A stretch of 46,722 bases of DNA, from assembly GCA_945905835.1 (NCBI GenBank), contig CAMDQJ010000015.1:1-46722 (forward strand), in the 5' to 3' direction. The position numbers and the translations under genes are program-made. The notes beneath the pieces were generated by a model that made no database searches, was not told the DNA's origin, and was given only the letters and a program-made list of their open reading frames with translations. Position 1 is the first letter of the stretch; the number at the start of each line of letters is the position of its first letter. Origin of the DNA: Asaia bogorensis (GTDB lineage: Bacteria; Pseudomonadota; Alphaproteobacteria; Reyranellales; Reyranellaceae). Shown in pieces: positions 25,764 through 34,145 of this stretch.

Positions 25764-26528
25764 ATGCCTCAGTTCACTTCCGACGGGCTTTCACTCGCCT
25801 ACGACGAATTCGGCGGCAGGGACGCGCGCAATGCCATCGTGCTGGTGCACGGCTTCTCGTCGAACAAATACGAGAACTGGAAGCGCATGGGCTGGTACGA
25901 CGCCGTCGCCGGCAAGGGCATGCGCGGCCTCGCGCTCGACTGCCGCGGCCACGGCGAAAGCGCCAAGCCGCACGATCCCGCCCTCTACGACCGCGAAGCC
26001 ATGGCGCGCGATGTCCTCAACCTGATGAACCACGCCAGCATCGAGCGCGTGCACCTTTTGGGTTTCTCCATGGGCGCCCATATCGCGCTGACGGCGGCGA
26101 TGAGCGACGGCGGGCGCATCGATCATCTCGTGGTCGCCGGCGTCGGCGGCAGGATCTTCGATCCGCCGCGCGAGGAAGGCGCGATGGCCGCGGCGATGGA
26201 AGCGCCCTCGCCCGACACGATCTCCGATCCGATGCTGAAAAGTTTTCGTCACTTCGCCGACGAGCAGAAGGAGGACCGCCTCGCGCTGGCCGCCTGCTCG
26301 CGCGGACCGCGCGCGCCGATTACCAAGGACGCGCTGTTTGCCATCCGCCGTCCGACTCTCGTGATCGCCGGCGCGCGCGATGAGCTGGCCGGCCCGCCGC
26401 AGGGCCTGGCCTCGGCCATCGCCGGCGCCAAGGCGGTGACCTTGCCGGGCTGCGACCACTTCTCGATGATCGCGCACGGGCTGTTCAAGGCCAACGTCTT
26501 CGACTTCTTCGACGGCTGGCTGGAGTAG
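25764..26528 (+). CDS. Alpha/beta hydrolase
   Basis: A 254-residue cytoplasmic serine hydrolase with the alpha/beta fold. The oxyanion segment is LVHGFSSN (about 27-34), the nucleophile elbow GFSMG has Ser102, the acid is the Asp in AGARDELAG and the catalytic His is in GCDHFSMI near the C-terminus. The ATG at 25764 follows an AGGGAAAG ribosome site; an in-frame GTG at 25749 is less likely. It is transcribed divergently from the sulfatase operon (57-base shared upstream region) and closed by the terminator at 26548-26578. It could be an esterase or ring-opening hydrolase; the substrate is unknown. Confidence 0.9.
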   Translation: MPQFTSDGLSLAYDEFGGRDARNAIVLVHGFSSNKYENWKRMGWYDAVAGKGMRGLALDCRGHGESAKPHDPALYDREAMARDVLNLMNHASIERVHLLGFSMGAHIALTAAMSDGGRIDHLVVAGVGGRIFDPPREEGAMAAAMEAPSPDTISDPMLKSFRHFADEQKEDRLALAACSRGPRAPITKDALFAIRRPTLVIAGARDELAGPPQGLASAIAGAKAVTLPGCDHFSMIAHGLFKANVFDFFDGWLE

Positions 26529-26543
26529 AAGATGGTCGCATCC

Positions 26544-26644
26544 CCCGTCGCCCCGGGCGTAGCCGAGGGGCCTTTTTTCGTCCGATGCAAAAAGAGGTCC
26601 CTCCACTGCGCTTCGCTACGCTACGCTTCGGTCGGGGCGACGGG
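26544..26644. repeat. Inverted pair of terminator-like repeat elements
   Basis: CCCGTCGCCCC (26544-26554) and its exact complement GGGGCGACGGG (26634-26644) bound this stretch. Inside, each half carries a GCGTAGC-type segment, a GAGG(G)-CC segment and a run of T (plus strand at 26573-26578) or A (26589-26593, T on the minus strand), so the two halves are degenerate copies in opposite orientation. The ATG at 26585 lies in this repeat and is not a credible gene start. The right-hand copy faces left although no minus-strand gene lies to its right, so it looks like a dispersed element rather than a dedicated terminator. Confidence 0.55.
26548..26578 (+). terminator. Rho-independent terminator after the alpha/beta hydrolase gene
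   Basis: GCCCC (26550-26554) pairs with GGGGC (26567-26571) around a 12-base loop that can itself fold (GGGCGTAGCC), and it is followed by CTTTTTT (26572-26578). It lies about 20 bases after the hydrolase stop. The same design recurs in inverted orientation just downstream (26585-26644). Confidence 0.65.
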
Positions 26645-26647
26645 CTG

Positions 26648-27364
26648 ATGGCGCGCGTTTCCTTCAAATCGATCCGTGCCCGCGCCGAGAAGCGCAAGGG
26701 CGGCGCCAAGGTGCTGGTCTCGCTGATGCCGAAGAAACCCAACAACAAGGCGCTGGCCAAGCTGCCCGACGACCGCGCGCTGTCGGAGATCGCCTGCCGC
26801 GTCTTCTGCGCCGGCTTCGTGTGGGACGTCATCGACAAGAAATGGCCGGGCTTCGAGGAGGCCTTCCTCGGCTTCAATCCCAAGCGGCTGCTGTTCCAGC
26901 CCGCCGAGTTCTGGGAAGCGCTGACCGCCGACAAGCGCATCGTGCGCAACCCGACCAACATCAAGGCGGTGCGCGTCAATGCGAAGTTCGTGAGCGACAT
27001 CGCCGCCGAACACGGCAGCTTCGGCAAATTTCTGGCCAACTGGCCGGCCGACGATCAGGTCGGCCTGCTCGAAGTCCTCGCCAAGCGCGGCTCGCGGCTG
27101 GGTGGCTACAGCGCGCAATACCTGCTGCGCTTCCTCGGCTGGGATGCCTTCGTGCTGTCCGGCGACGTGCTGCTCTGCCTGCGCGATGCGGGTGTGCCGA
27201 TCACCAAGGGCACCTCGAAGAAGGATCTTCGCGCGGTCCAGGCGCAGTTCAACGCCTGGGCCAAGGAAAGCGGCCTGCCGATCACCCACATCTCGCGCAT
27301 CTGCGCGCTCTCGATCGGCGAGAACCACGACGTCGCACGGCTGAAGGAAGTCATGCAGCTTTAG
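26648..27364 (+). CDS. DNA-3-methyladenine glycosylase I (Tag)-like protein, divergent
   Basis: A 238-residue helix-hairpin-helix-type protein resembling Tag. FCAGFVWDVIDKKWPGFEEA (residues about 57-76) aligns by eye with the Tag core, and IVRNPTNIKAVRVNA with its RNxxKI segment. Two Tag hallmarks appear absent: the N- and C-terminal Cys/His zinc ligands, and the glutamate of the CLEGQQAG motif, which is Arg here (ACRVFCAG). It may therefore belong to a non-canonical branch whose base-excision activity is uncertain. The ATG at 26648 was chosen because the earlier ATG lies within a repeat. The gene is flanked on both sides by repeat elements and ends just before the inverted repeat at 27369. 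Confidence 0.75.
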   Translation: MARVSFKSIRARAEKRKGGAKVLVSLMPKKPNNKALAKLPDDRALSEIACRVFCAGFVWDVIDKKWPGFEEAFLGFNPKRLLFQPAEFWEALTADKRIVRNPTNIKAVRVNAKFVSDIAAEHGSFGKFLANWPADDQVGLLEVLAKRGSRLGGYSAQYLLRFLGWDAFVLSGDVLLCLRDAGVPITKGTSKKDLRAVQAQFNAWAKESGLPITHISRICALSIGENHDVARLKEVMQL

Positions 27365-27368
27365 CCCT

Positions 27369-27443
27369 GCTGGGGGCACGCCACTCCAGTGGCGCGATAT
27401 GCGTTCCAGACAAGACGCGCCACTGGAGTGGCGCGCCCCCAGC
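27369..27443. repeat. REP-like inverted repeat (two 28-base arms)
   Basis: Arms 27369-27396 and 27416-27443 are inverted copies matching at 27 of 28 positions, with a 19-base spacer. Each arm contains its own hairpin core, CGCCACTCCAGTGGCG or CGCCACTGGAGTGGCG, flanked by a GGGGG/CCCCC box. The right arm is identical over 25 bases to positions 1-25. This is the layout of paired bacterial REP elements. It lies between the Tag-like gene and a collapsed racemase gene. Confidence 0.8.
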
Positions 27444-27453
27444 GGAAGAGCAA

Positions 27454-27650
27454 ATGACCGAGATTCTCCTCATCAATCCCAACACCACCGCGTCCCGCTG
27501 CTCGACGGCGTGGCCTGCGCCATCGCCATGGCCGAGGGCCTGGCACGGCAGAAGCCCGCCAAGGCGAAGACCGGAACGCTCGCCATGCCGGCGCCCGTCG
27601 ACAGTGTCGGGCTGTCCAGAGGGCTCGCAAAACTGATCGGATCGCCTTAG
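27454..27650 (+). pseudogene. Aspartate/glutamate (hydantoin-type) racemase remnant with internal deletion
   Basis: The first 14 codons read MTEILLINPNTTAS, the hallmark N-terminus of the Asp/Glu/hydantoin racemase family. After about 27492 the frame shifts, and the alternative frame gives VPLLDGVACAIAMAEGLARQ and, to the stop at 27648-27650, the C-terminal helix region ending RGLAKLIGSP, as seen at the end of the same family. Only about 65 codons remain of a protein normally around 220-250 residues, so most of the middle, including the catalytic cysteines, is deleted. The remnant starts 10 bases after the inverted repeat. No function is expected. Confidence 0.75.
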
Positions 27651-27660
27651 GGTCCGCCCC

Positions 27661-28503
27661 ATGCGGTTATTGAGTTTTCGCCATGCGGGCGCAGCCAAAT
27701 TCGGGGCGGCCGTCGAGGGCGGCATTGTCGATCTGTCGGCCCGGCTGGGCGAGCGCTGGCCGTCGTTGCGCGCCGCCATCGCCGGCAAGGCGCTCGACCA
27801 GCTGGCCGCCGCCGCCAAGGGCCAGCGCGCCGATTTCAAGATGGAGGACGTCGAACTCCTGCCGGTGATTCCCGACCCGCAGAAGATCCTCTGCGTCGGC
27901 CTCAACTATTCCAGCCACGTCGGCGAGATGGGCCGCGAACTGCCCAAGGCGCCGAGCGTGTTCGCGCGCCTCACCGACACCCTGCTGCCGCACGGCGGCG
28001 CCATGATCCGCCCCAGCGCCTCGGCCGACTTCGACTTCGAGGGCGAGCTCGCCATCGTGATCGGCGAGGCCTGCCGGCAGGTGTCACGGCCGCGCGCGCT
28101 GTCGGTCGTTGCCGGCTACACCTGCTTCGTCGACGGCTCGGTGCGCGACTTCCAGAAGCACTCGGTGACGGCGGGCAAGAACTTCCCTGGCACGGCGCCG
28201 ATGGGCCCGTGGATGGTGACGGCCGACGTCATCACCGACCCGCAGGCGCTCGAGCTCACGACCCGGCTGAACGGCAACGTCGTGCAGCACGACACCACCG
28301 ACCACATGATCTTCGACGTCGCCACCATCATCGAATACGTCTCGACCTTCACGCCCCTCAACCCCGGCGACATCATCGCCACCGGCACGCCGGACGGCGT
28401 CGGCGCCGGGCGCAAGCCGCCGCTGTGGATGAAGGCCGGCGACAAGCTCGAGGTCGAGATCTCCGGCATCGGCGTCCTGAAGACCCATGTCGTCGACGAG
28501 TGA
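27661..28503 (+). CDS. Fumarylacetoacetate hydrolase (FAH) family protein
   Basis: A 280-residue member of the FAH fold, which hydrolyses or decarboxylates acylpyruvate-like compounds with a divalent metal. The N-terminal cap is followed by KILCVGLNYSSHVGEMGREL (about 79-98); the metal carboxylates are in FDFEGELAIVIG (about 121-132), with FVDGSVRDFQ and GKNFPGTAPMGPW after it. The C-terminal PGDIIATGTPDGVGAGRKPP is diagnostic. It overlaps the following MFS gene by 17 bases, so it is likely co-expressed with a permease for its substrate. The reaction (acylpyruvase, oxaloacetate decarboxylase or ring-cleavage product hydrolase) is not resolved. Confidence 0.92.
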   Translation: MRLLSFRHAGAAKFGAAVEGGIVDLSARLGERWPSLRAAIAGKALDQLAAAAKGQRADFKMEDVELLPVIPDPQKILCVGLNYSSHVGEMGRELPKAPSVFARLTDTLLPHGGAMIRPSASADFDFEGELAIVIGEACRQVSRPRALSVVAGYTCFVDGSVRDFQKHSVTAGKNFPGTAPMGPWMVTADVITDPQALELTTRLNGNVVQHDTTDHMIFDVATIIEYVSTFTPLNPGDIIATGTPDGVGAGRKPPLWMKAGDKLEVEISGIGVLKTHVVDE

Positions 28504-29731
28504 CGCGCTCGCCTCGCCGCCCGTAACGGCCGGCGCCGGCTGGAGCAAGGACGCGCGCGTGATCGCGCTGGTCGCGACGGCGCATTTCGTCAGCCACTTC
28601 CACCTGATGCTGCTGCCGCCGATCTTCGGTCCGGTGCGCGAGGCCTTCGGCGTCGACTATATCCAGATCGGCCTGGCGCTGACCGCCTACAACGTCATCT
28701 CGGCGGCGCTGCAGACGCCGGCCGGCTTCCTCGTCGACCGCATCGGCCCGCGCGTCATGCTGACCTGTGGCCTGCTGATCAGCGCCGGCGCGCTGCTGGT
28801 GGCCGCCCTGCTGCCGGTCTACTGGCTGTTCCTCGTGGCCTATGGCTTCCTCGGCCTCGCCAATACCGTCTATCACCCCGCCGACTATTCCATCCTGTCC
28901 TCGGCCATCGACGGCAAGCGCATCGGCAAGGCCTTCTCGATCCACACCTTCGCAGGCTACCTCGGCTCGGGACTGGCGCCGGCCCTGGTGCTGGGTTGTG
29001 CTGCGATCTGGGGTTGGCAGGGCGCCTTCGTGTTCGCCGCCGTGCTGTCCATCGCCGCCGCCCTGCTGCTGATCGTGGCCGGCAGCGTCCTGCCGAGAAC
29101 CGTGCGGCAGCCCAAGGGCACGGGGAAGTCCGGCGTCGGCCTCGACCTGCTGATGAGCGGGCCGGTGCTGCGCAACCTGCTATTCTTCATCTGCCTCGCC
29201 ATGGCCAACGGCGGCATCCAGACCTTCTCGGTGGTGGCGCTGGGCGTGCTGTGGGACACGCCGGCGTCGACCGCCAATGTGGCACTCTCCGGCTTCCTGC
29301 TGCTCAGCGCCTTCGGCGTTCTCTTGGGCGGCATCATCGCCGACCGCACGGTGCACCACGAACGCGTCGCGGCAGTGGGCTTTGCCTGCACCTCGACCAT
29401 GGCGATGCTTCTGGGCTGGGTGAACCTGCCGACCTTCCTTCTGATCGCGGTGATGTCGGTCGGCGGTCTTCTGAACGGCATCATCCAGCCCTCGCGCGAC
29501 ATGATGGTGCGTGCGGTCACGCCGCCGGGCTCGTTCGGCAAGGTCTTCGGCTTCGTCTCCACGGGATTCAATCTCGGCGGCATGGTCGCCCCGCTGCTCT
29601 ATGGCTGGCTGATGGACCGTGGCCAGCCGCGCATGATCTTCCTGGTCGTCACCATCTTCATTCTTCTGGCGCTCTTCACCGCGATAACGCGCCGCAAGCC
29701 GCAAGGGATCACGCATGGACTCGCTGACTAG
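28487..29731 (+). CDS. MFS transporter ending at an IS boundary
   Basis: A 414-residue major facilitator with about 12 hydrophobic segments, e.g. HFHLMLLPPIFGPVREAF in helix 1 and the loop motif GFLVDRIGPRVML (about 80-92). It resembles permeases often linked to FAH-family enzymes. The ATG at 28487 lies inside the end of the FAH gene. The stop codon TAG (29729-29731) sits exactly at the left end of an IS5-family remnant (CTAG then GGCATGTCC). The last few residues (GITHGLAD) may therefore be native or slightly altered by the insertion, but all membrane segments appear present. Confidence 0.88.
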   Translation: MSSTSDALASPPVTAGAGWSKDARVIALVATAHFVSHFHLMLLPPIFGPVREAFGVDYIQIGLALTAYNVISAALQTPAGFLVDRIGPRVMLTCGLLISAGALLVAALLPVYWLFLVAYGFLGLANTVYHPADYSILSSAIDGKRIGKAFSIHTFAGYLGSGLAPALVLGCAAIWGWQGAFVFAAVLSIAAALLLIVAGSVLPRTVRQPKGTGKSGVGLDLLMSGPVLRNLLFFICLAMANGGIQTFSVVALGVLWDTPASTANVALSGFLLLSAFGVLLGGIIADRTVHHERVAAVGFACTSTMAMLLGWVNLPTFLLIAVMSVGGLLNGIIQPSRDMMVRAVTPPGSFGKVFGFVSTGFNLGGMVAPLLYGWLMDRGQPRMIFLVVTIFILLALFTAITRRKPQGITHGLAD

Positions 29732-30254
29732 GGCATGTCCTCAATTAAGCCAGATTGCAGAGGCGGCGAGGTAGATTGCGGCGAGGAAGTTGCGCGCCGT
29801 TTTGTCGTAGCGTGTTGCGATGGCGCGGAGTTGCTTGAGCTTGCAGAAGAAGTTCTCGATCAGGTGACGAGCCTTGTAGAGTTCTCTGTCGTAGGTGCGA
29901 GGATTCTTGCGATTGCTTTTGGGAGGGATCACGGCGGTTTTTCCAGCCCCTGCCAACCGCTCGATCACCCGCTGGTCGGCATCGAAGGCCTTGTCGGCAA
30001 GCAGCGTATCGGCGGCCATCTGCGGCAACAGCGCATCGGCCCCCGCCAGATCGTGGGCTTGGCCCGGCGTCAGCAGGAACGCCAAGGGATTGCCCAAGGC
30101 ATCGACAAGCGCATGGATCTTCGTGCTCAATCGACCTTTGCTGCGGCCGATCGCTTCGTCCTGGCCGTTTTTTTCGCGCCCCGGCACTGTGCTGATGGGC
30201 GCGAACAATGGTGCTGTCGATCATCGCGTATTCGTTGTCGGCATCGCCGGCCAA
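29732..30254 (-). mobile_element. Truncated IS5-family (IS427-group-like) insertion sequence
   Basis: The left end (GGCATGTCCTCAATTAAG) abuts a CTAG sequence, a typical target for this group. The transposase reads leftward and its C-terminal end lies near this end. The transposase N-terminal domain and the expected matching right end (GAGGACATGCC type) are missing: similarity stops at about GDADNEYAMID near 30250, and the ~200 bases up to eno contain no IS sequence. This is a 5'-truncated, immobile copy. Confidence 0.75.
29741..30254 (-). pseudogene. IS5-family transposase fragment, frameshifted
   Basis: Two frames of a DDE transposase are seen. The upstream frame has DNEYAMIDSTIVRAHQHSAG (first catalytic Asp). 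The downstream frame has RSKGRLSTKIHALVDALGNP, LADKAFDAD (second Asp) and RHLIENFFCKLKQLR (Glu). The frames meet at seven A on the minus strand (30168-30174) and join by a +1 (or -2) shift; with six A they would be continuous. Some IS of this group use frameshifting at A-runs, so the run may be a relic of that or a mutation. The N-terminal third is absent, so the enzyme is not functional. Confidence 0.75.
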
Positions 30255-30387
30255 ATGCTCGCTGTCGCGGAGTGAAGCCGGATTGAACTCGGGCCACGCG
30301 ACCTCTCCGTCGCGATGATCGATCCTGTGCCGTCCGCTCCATGCCGCAAAGACTGGACATCCGCTTCACTCCTCTGGGCACCGTGAC

Positions 30388-31733
<1,346 letters not shown>

Positions 31734-31743
31734 TTGACTACAG

Positions 31744-31757
31744 CAATCAATTGATTG
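31744..31757. promoter_or_regulatory. Perfect palindrome, candidate MarR-type operator
   Basis: CAATCAATTGATTG is a 14-base perfect palindrome in the eno to MarR-GNAT gap, 28 bases before the regulator start. MarR-family proteins usually bind A/T-rich palindromes of this size at their own promoters. The palindrome is seen directly; operator function is inference. Confidence 0.5.
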
Positions 31758-31760
31758 ACG

Positions 31761-31786
31761 ATGGCAACCTTATCGGAGGTTGCCAT
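31761..31786 (+). promoter_or_regulatory. Hairpin overlapping ribosome site and start codon of the MarR-GNAT gene
   Basis: ATGGCAACCT (31761-31770) pairs perfectly with AGGTTGCCAT (31777-31786) around the loop TATCGG. The 3' arm contains most of the GGAGG ribosome site and the first two bases of the ATG at 31785. In mRNA this would hide the start; in DNA it could be a second operator. There is no T tract, so it is not an ordinary eno terminator. Confidence 0.55.
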
Positions 31787-32717
31787 GGCAGGGTCTACCC
31801 TCGAATCCCGCATCGAGGCGGTCCGTCGCTTCTCGCGTTTCTACACCCGGCGTATCGGCGTCCTGGAAGAGACGCTGCTGCACAGTCCCTTCACCCTGCC
31901 CGAGGGGCGGCTGGTCTATGAAATCTCCAACCGCGACGCGCCGACGGCGCAGGAACTCTGTCACGACCTCGGCCTTGATCCCGGCTATGTCAGCCGGCTG
32001 CTGAAGTCGCTCGAGAAACGGGGCTGCATCGCGCGGGAGCGCTCGGCCACCGACAAGCGGGCAACCAGGCTTACGCTGACCGCCAAGGGCCAGAAGCTCT
32101 GGGGCGCAATGAACCAGCAGTCCAAGGAAGACCTCGCCAACCTGCTTTCCGGATTGCCCGCGGCCAAGCAGCAAGAACTGGTCGCGGCGCTGGAGACGGT
32201 CGAGCGTCTGCTCGAGGAACCGGACGAGAAGAGGGCGGCTTACGTGCTGCGCCCGCATCTGCCAGGTGACATGGGCTGGATCATCCGCCGCCAGACCCAA
32301 CTCTACGCCCAGGAGCACGGCTGGAACGGCAGCTTCGAATCGATTCTGGCGGAGATCGCCGGTAAGTTCGTCGCCAACTACGATCCGCGCCGCGAGCGCT
32401 GCTGGATAGCCGAGCGCAACGGCGAGATCGTCGGTTCGGTCTTTCTCGTCAAGGCCGGCAAAGCTACGGGCCAGCTGCGTATGCTCTATGTCGAGCCCTC
32501 GGTGCGCGGTCTCGGAATCGGCGGACGGCTGGTCGGCGAATGCATCGAGGACGCGCGTACCAAGGGGTACCGACGCCTGATCCTGTGGACCAACGATATC
32601 CTGGCGGCGGCGCGCAAGATCTACATCGCTGCCGGCTTCCGTCTCGAAAAGGAAGAGCGCCACCACAGCTTCGGCCAGAAGCTGGTGGGGCAATACTGGT
32701 CGCTGGATCTCAAGTGA
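31785..32717 (+). CDS. MarR-family regulator fused to a GNAT acetyltransferase
   Basis: A 310-residue two-domain protein. Residues ~5-140 form a MarR winged helix (AQELCHDLGLDPGYVSRLL recognition region, then the wing RERSATDKRATRLTLT). Residues ~155-308 form a GNAT N-acetyltransferase with the acetyl-CoA motif VEPSVRGLGIGGRL and an AGFRLEKEERHHSFG end. Such bifunctional proteins are widespread, but their acetyl acceptors are generally unknown. The ATG at 31785 is 5 bases after GGAGG and lies in a hairpin; an in-frame ATG at 31761 is the other arm of that hairpin. A DMT exporter begins 10 bases downstream, a common regulator-efflux pairing. Confidence 0.9.
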   Translation: MAGSTLESRIEAVRRFSRFYTRRIGVLEETLLHSPFTLPEGRLVYEISNRDAPTAQELCHDLGLDPGYVSRLLKSLEKRGCIARERSATDKRATRLTLTAKGQKLWGAMNQQSKEDLANLLSGLPAAKQQELVAALETVERLLEEPDEKRAAYVLRPHLPGDMGWIIRRQTQLYAQEHGWNGSFESILAEIAGKFVANYDPRRERCWIAERNGEIVGSVFLVKAGKATGQLRMLYVEPSVRGLGIGGRLVGECIEDARTKGYRRLILWTNDILAAARKIYIAAGFRLEKEERHHSFGQKLVGQYWSLDLK

Positions 32718-32727
32718 ACGGCCCAAA

Positions 32728-33609
32728 ATGAGCGGGAGGGCGCTGGCGCTGTGGGCGGCGGCCGGCACCGGCTTTCAGGTCGGCGCCTCGATAGTCGCCA
32801 CGCGCTACGTCGTCGATGCCGCTGGGCCGGCGTCGCTTGGGTTCCTGCGTTACGGCATCGGCTTCCTTTGCCTCGTGCCGGTGCTGCTCCTGCAGCCGCG
32901 CATGCCGATCGACCGGCGCGACATACTGCCGATCGGCCTTTTGGGTATTGGACAATTCCGCACCCTGATCGTGCTACTCAATTTTTCCCTGCTGCACATT
33001 CCCTCGGCGCGCGCTTCGCTGCTCTTTGCGACATCCCCGCTGATGACCATGCTGTTGTCGGTCGGCCTGCGGCACGACGTGCTGACGGCGCGCAGAGCCG
33101 CGGGCTCGGCGCTTAGCGTCCTCGGAGTCGCGATCGCTTTGGGCGGGGACGCGCTGGCGCCGGCCCTGGCGGAACAATCACCCTGGCTCGGTGCGCTGGC
33201 GGCACTCGCGGCGGCGTTCTGTGGTGCTGCGTGTTCGGTGGGCTATCCGCCCTATGTCGTGCGCTATTCGGCGCTGCACGTCACCGCGCTTGCCATGCTG
33301 ATCGCCGTCGGCTTTCTCGCGGCGCTGGCGGCGGGCGAGGGGTTCTTCTCGGCCTGGCCGCACTTTTCCGCGATCGAATGGGCGGCGATCGTCTTCATCG
33401 GCGTGTCGAGCGGCATCGGGTTCTTTCTCTGGGTCTATGCCCTCGGCCGCGCGCCGCCGATACTGGTGACGATGTTCCTGGGATTGAGCCCCATCACGGC
33501 GACGCTGGGCGGTACGCTGCTGCTCAGCGAGCCGCTGCCGGTGTCTGCCCTTGTCGGGCTTGCCTGTGTGATTTCAGGTCTGCTGATGGCTCTAAGAGCC
33601 TCGAAATAA
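32728..33609 (+). CDS. DMT superfamily (EamA) transporter
   Basis: A 293-residue inner-membrane protein with about ten hydrophobic helices arranged as two EamA repeats. The first repeat includes ASIVATRYVVDAAGPASLGF and RYGIGFLCLVPVLLL; the second ends with FLGLSPITATLGGTLLLSEP and ALVGLACVISGLLMAL, the usual EamA signature end. Family members export metabolites or amino acids. It starts 10 bases after the MarR-GNAT stop and is likely controlled with it. The transported compound is unknown. Confidence 0.9.
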   Translation: MSGRALALWAAAGTGFQVGASIVATRYVVDAAGPASLGFLRYGIGFLCLVPVLLLQPRMPIDRRDILPIGLLGIGQFRTLIVLLNFSLLHIPSARASLLFATSPLMTMLLSVGLRHDVLTARRAAGSALSVLGVAIALGGDALAPALAEQSPWLGALAALAAAFCGAACSVGYPPYVVRYSALHVTALAMLIAVGFLAALAAGEGFFSAWPHFSAIEWAAIVFIGVSSGIGFFLWVYALGRAPPILVTMFLGLSPITATLGGTLLLSEPLPVSALVGLACVISGLLMALRASK

Positions 33610-33619
33610 ACGAAAATTC

Positions 33620-33649
33620 TTGACTAAAGCCTACAAGATGTTGCTTTAT
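33620..33649 (+). promoter_or_regulatory. Candidate promoter of ftsB
   Basis: TTGACT (33620-33625) and CTTTAT (33644-33649) are separated by 18 bases. If used, transcription would start near 33656, which excludes the ATG at 33648 (inside the -10 box) and supports the ATG at 33669 as the ftsB start. Confidence 0.45.
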
Positions 33650-33668
33650 GTGGCGGGATAGATCGCAT

Positions 33669-33968
33669 ATGTTGTTTTGGCCGAGACAGATCCTGGCGCC
33701 GCTGATGTTCGCGACGGTGTTCGGCTATTTCGGCTACCACCTCGTCAACGGCGATCGCGGCCTGCTCGCCATGGCCCAGCTCCAGCGCGAAGTGCAGATC
33801 GCCGGGCAGAACCTCGCCGAAGCCGAAGCGACGCGGAAGATCTGGGAGCGCCGCGTCGCGGCGCTGCGCAATCAGAGTCTCGACCCCGACATGCTCGACG
33901 AACGCGCTCGCGGGCTGCTCAACTACTCGCGACGCGACGACATCGTGGTCTTCACGCCTACACGCTGA
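33669..33968 (+). CDS. ftsB: Septum formation initiator family protein (FtsB/DivIC)
   Basis: A 99-residue bitopic division protein. An N-terminal membrane segment (LAPLMFATVFGYFGYHLV) is followed by a heptad-like coiled coil (LAMAQLQREVQIAGQNLAEA, then EATRKIWERRVAALR) and the conserved C-terminal DPDMLDERARGLLNYSRRDD segment. FtsB links FtsL and FtsQ in the divisome. The ATG at 33669 is favoured over 33648 because of the promoter placement and a GCGGGA site 10 bases upstream; the longer form would add MWRDRSH. The position after eno and before pdhA is the classic alphaproteobacterial arrangement. Confidence 0.88.
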   Translation: MLFWPRQILAPLMFATVFGYFGYHLVNGDRGLLAMAQLQREVQIAGQNLAEAEATRKIWERRVAALRNQSLDPDMLDERARGLLNYSRRDDIVVFTPTR

Positions 33969-34108
33969 CGCCTCGCTCACCAAACGGGCGATCTGAAATA
34001 AACTATCGGCACACGCCTTCGTTTGCAAACAATCGCTCAATTGCTGCGTCGCACCGCGAGCGGCGCCGATTTTTCCAGCTAGATCAAGCACCTCCGACTG
34101 CGCGATGC

Positions 34109-34114
34109 TATAAG
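34109..34114 (+). promoter_or_regulatory. Possible -10 element of the pdh operon
   Basis: TATAAG lies 32 bases before the pdhA start in the 177-base gap after ftsB. No good -35 box is found at the right spacing, so an activator or another promoter may be involved. A GAGGGG site precedes the pdhA ATG. The rest of the gap (33969-34108) shows only the short palindrome GTTTGCAAAC at 34021-34030. Confidence 0.3.
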
Positions 34115-34145
34115 CCGCAAGGGGCAGTTGTGAGGGGTAATCCCT

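Noticed and set aside
26585-26647. ATG at 26585 as start of the Tag-like protein
   Set aside because: The extra 21 residues are encoded by a terminator-like repeat; the protein-like sequence begins at 26648.
33648-33668. ATG at 33648 as ftsB start
   Set aside because: It sits inside the -10 region of the best promoter candidate and lacks a ribosome site. It is kept only as an alternative.
34021-34030. GTTTGCAAAC palindrome upstream of pdhA as an operator
   Set aside because: A ten-base palindrome is expected by chance at this scale and has no partner site.
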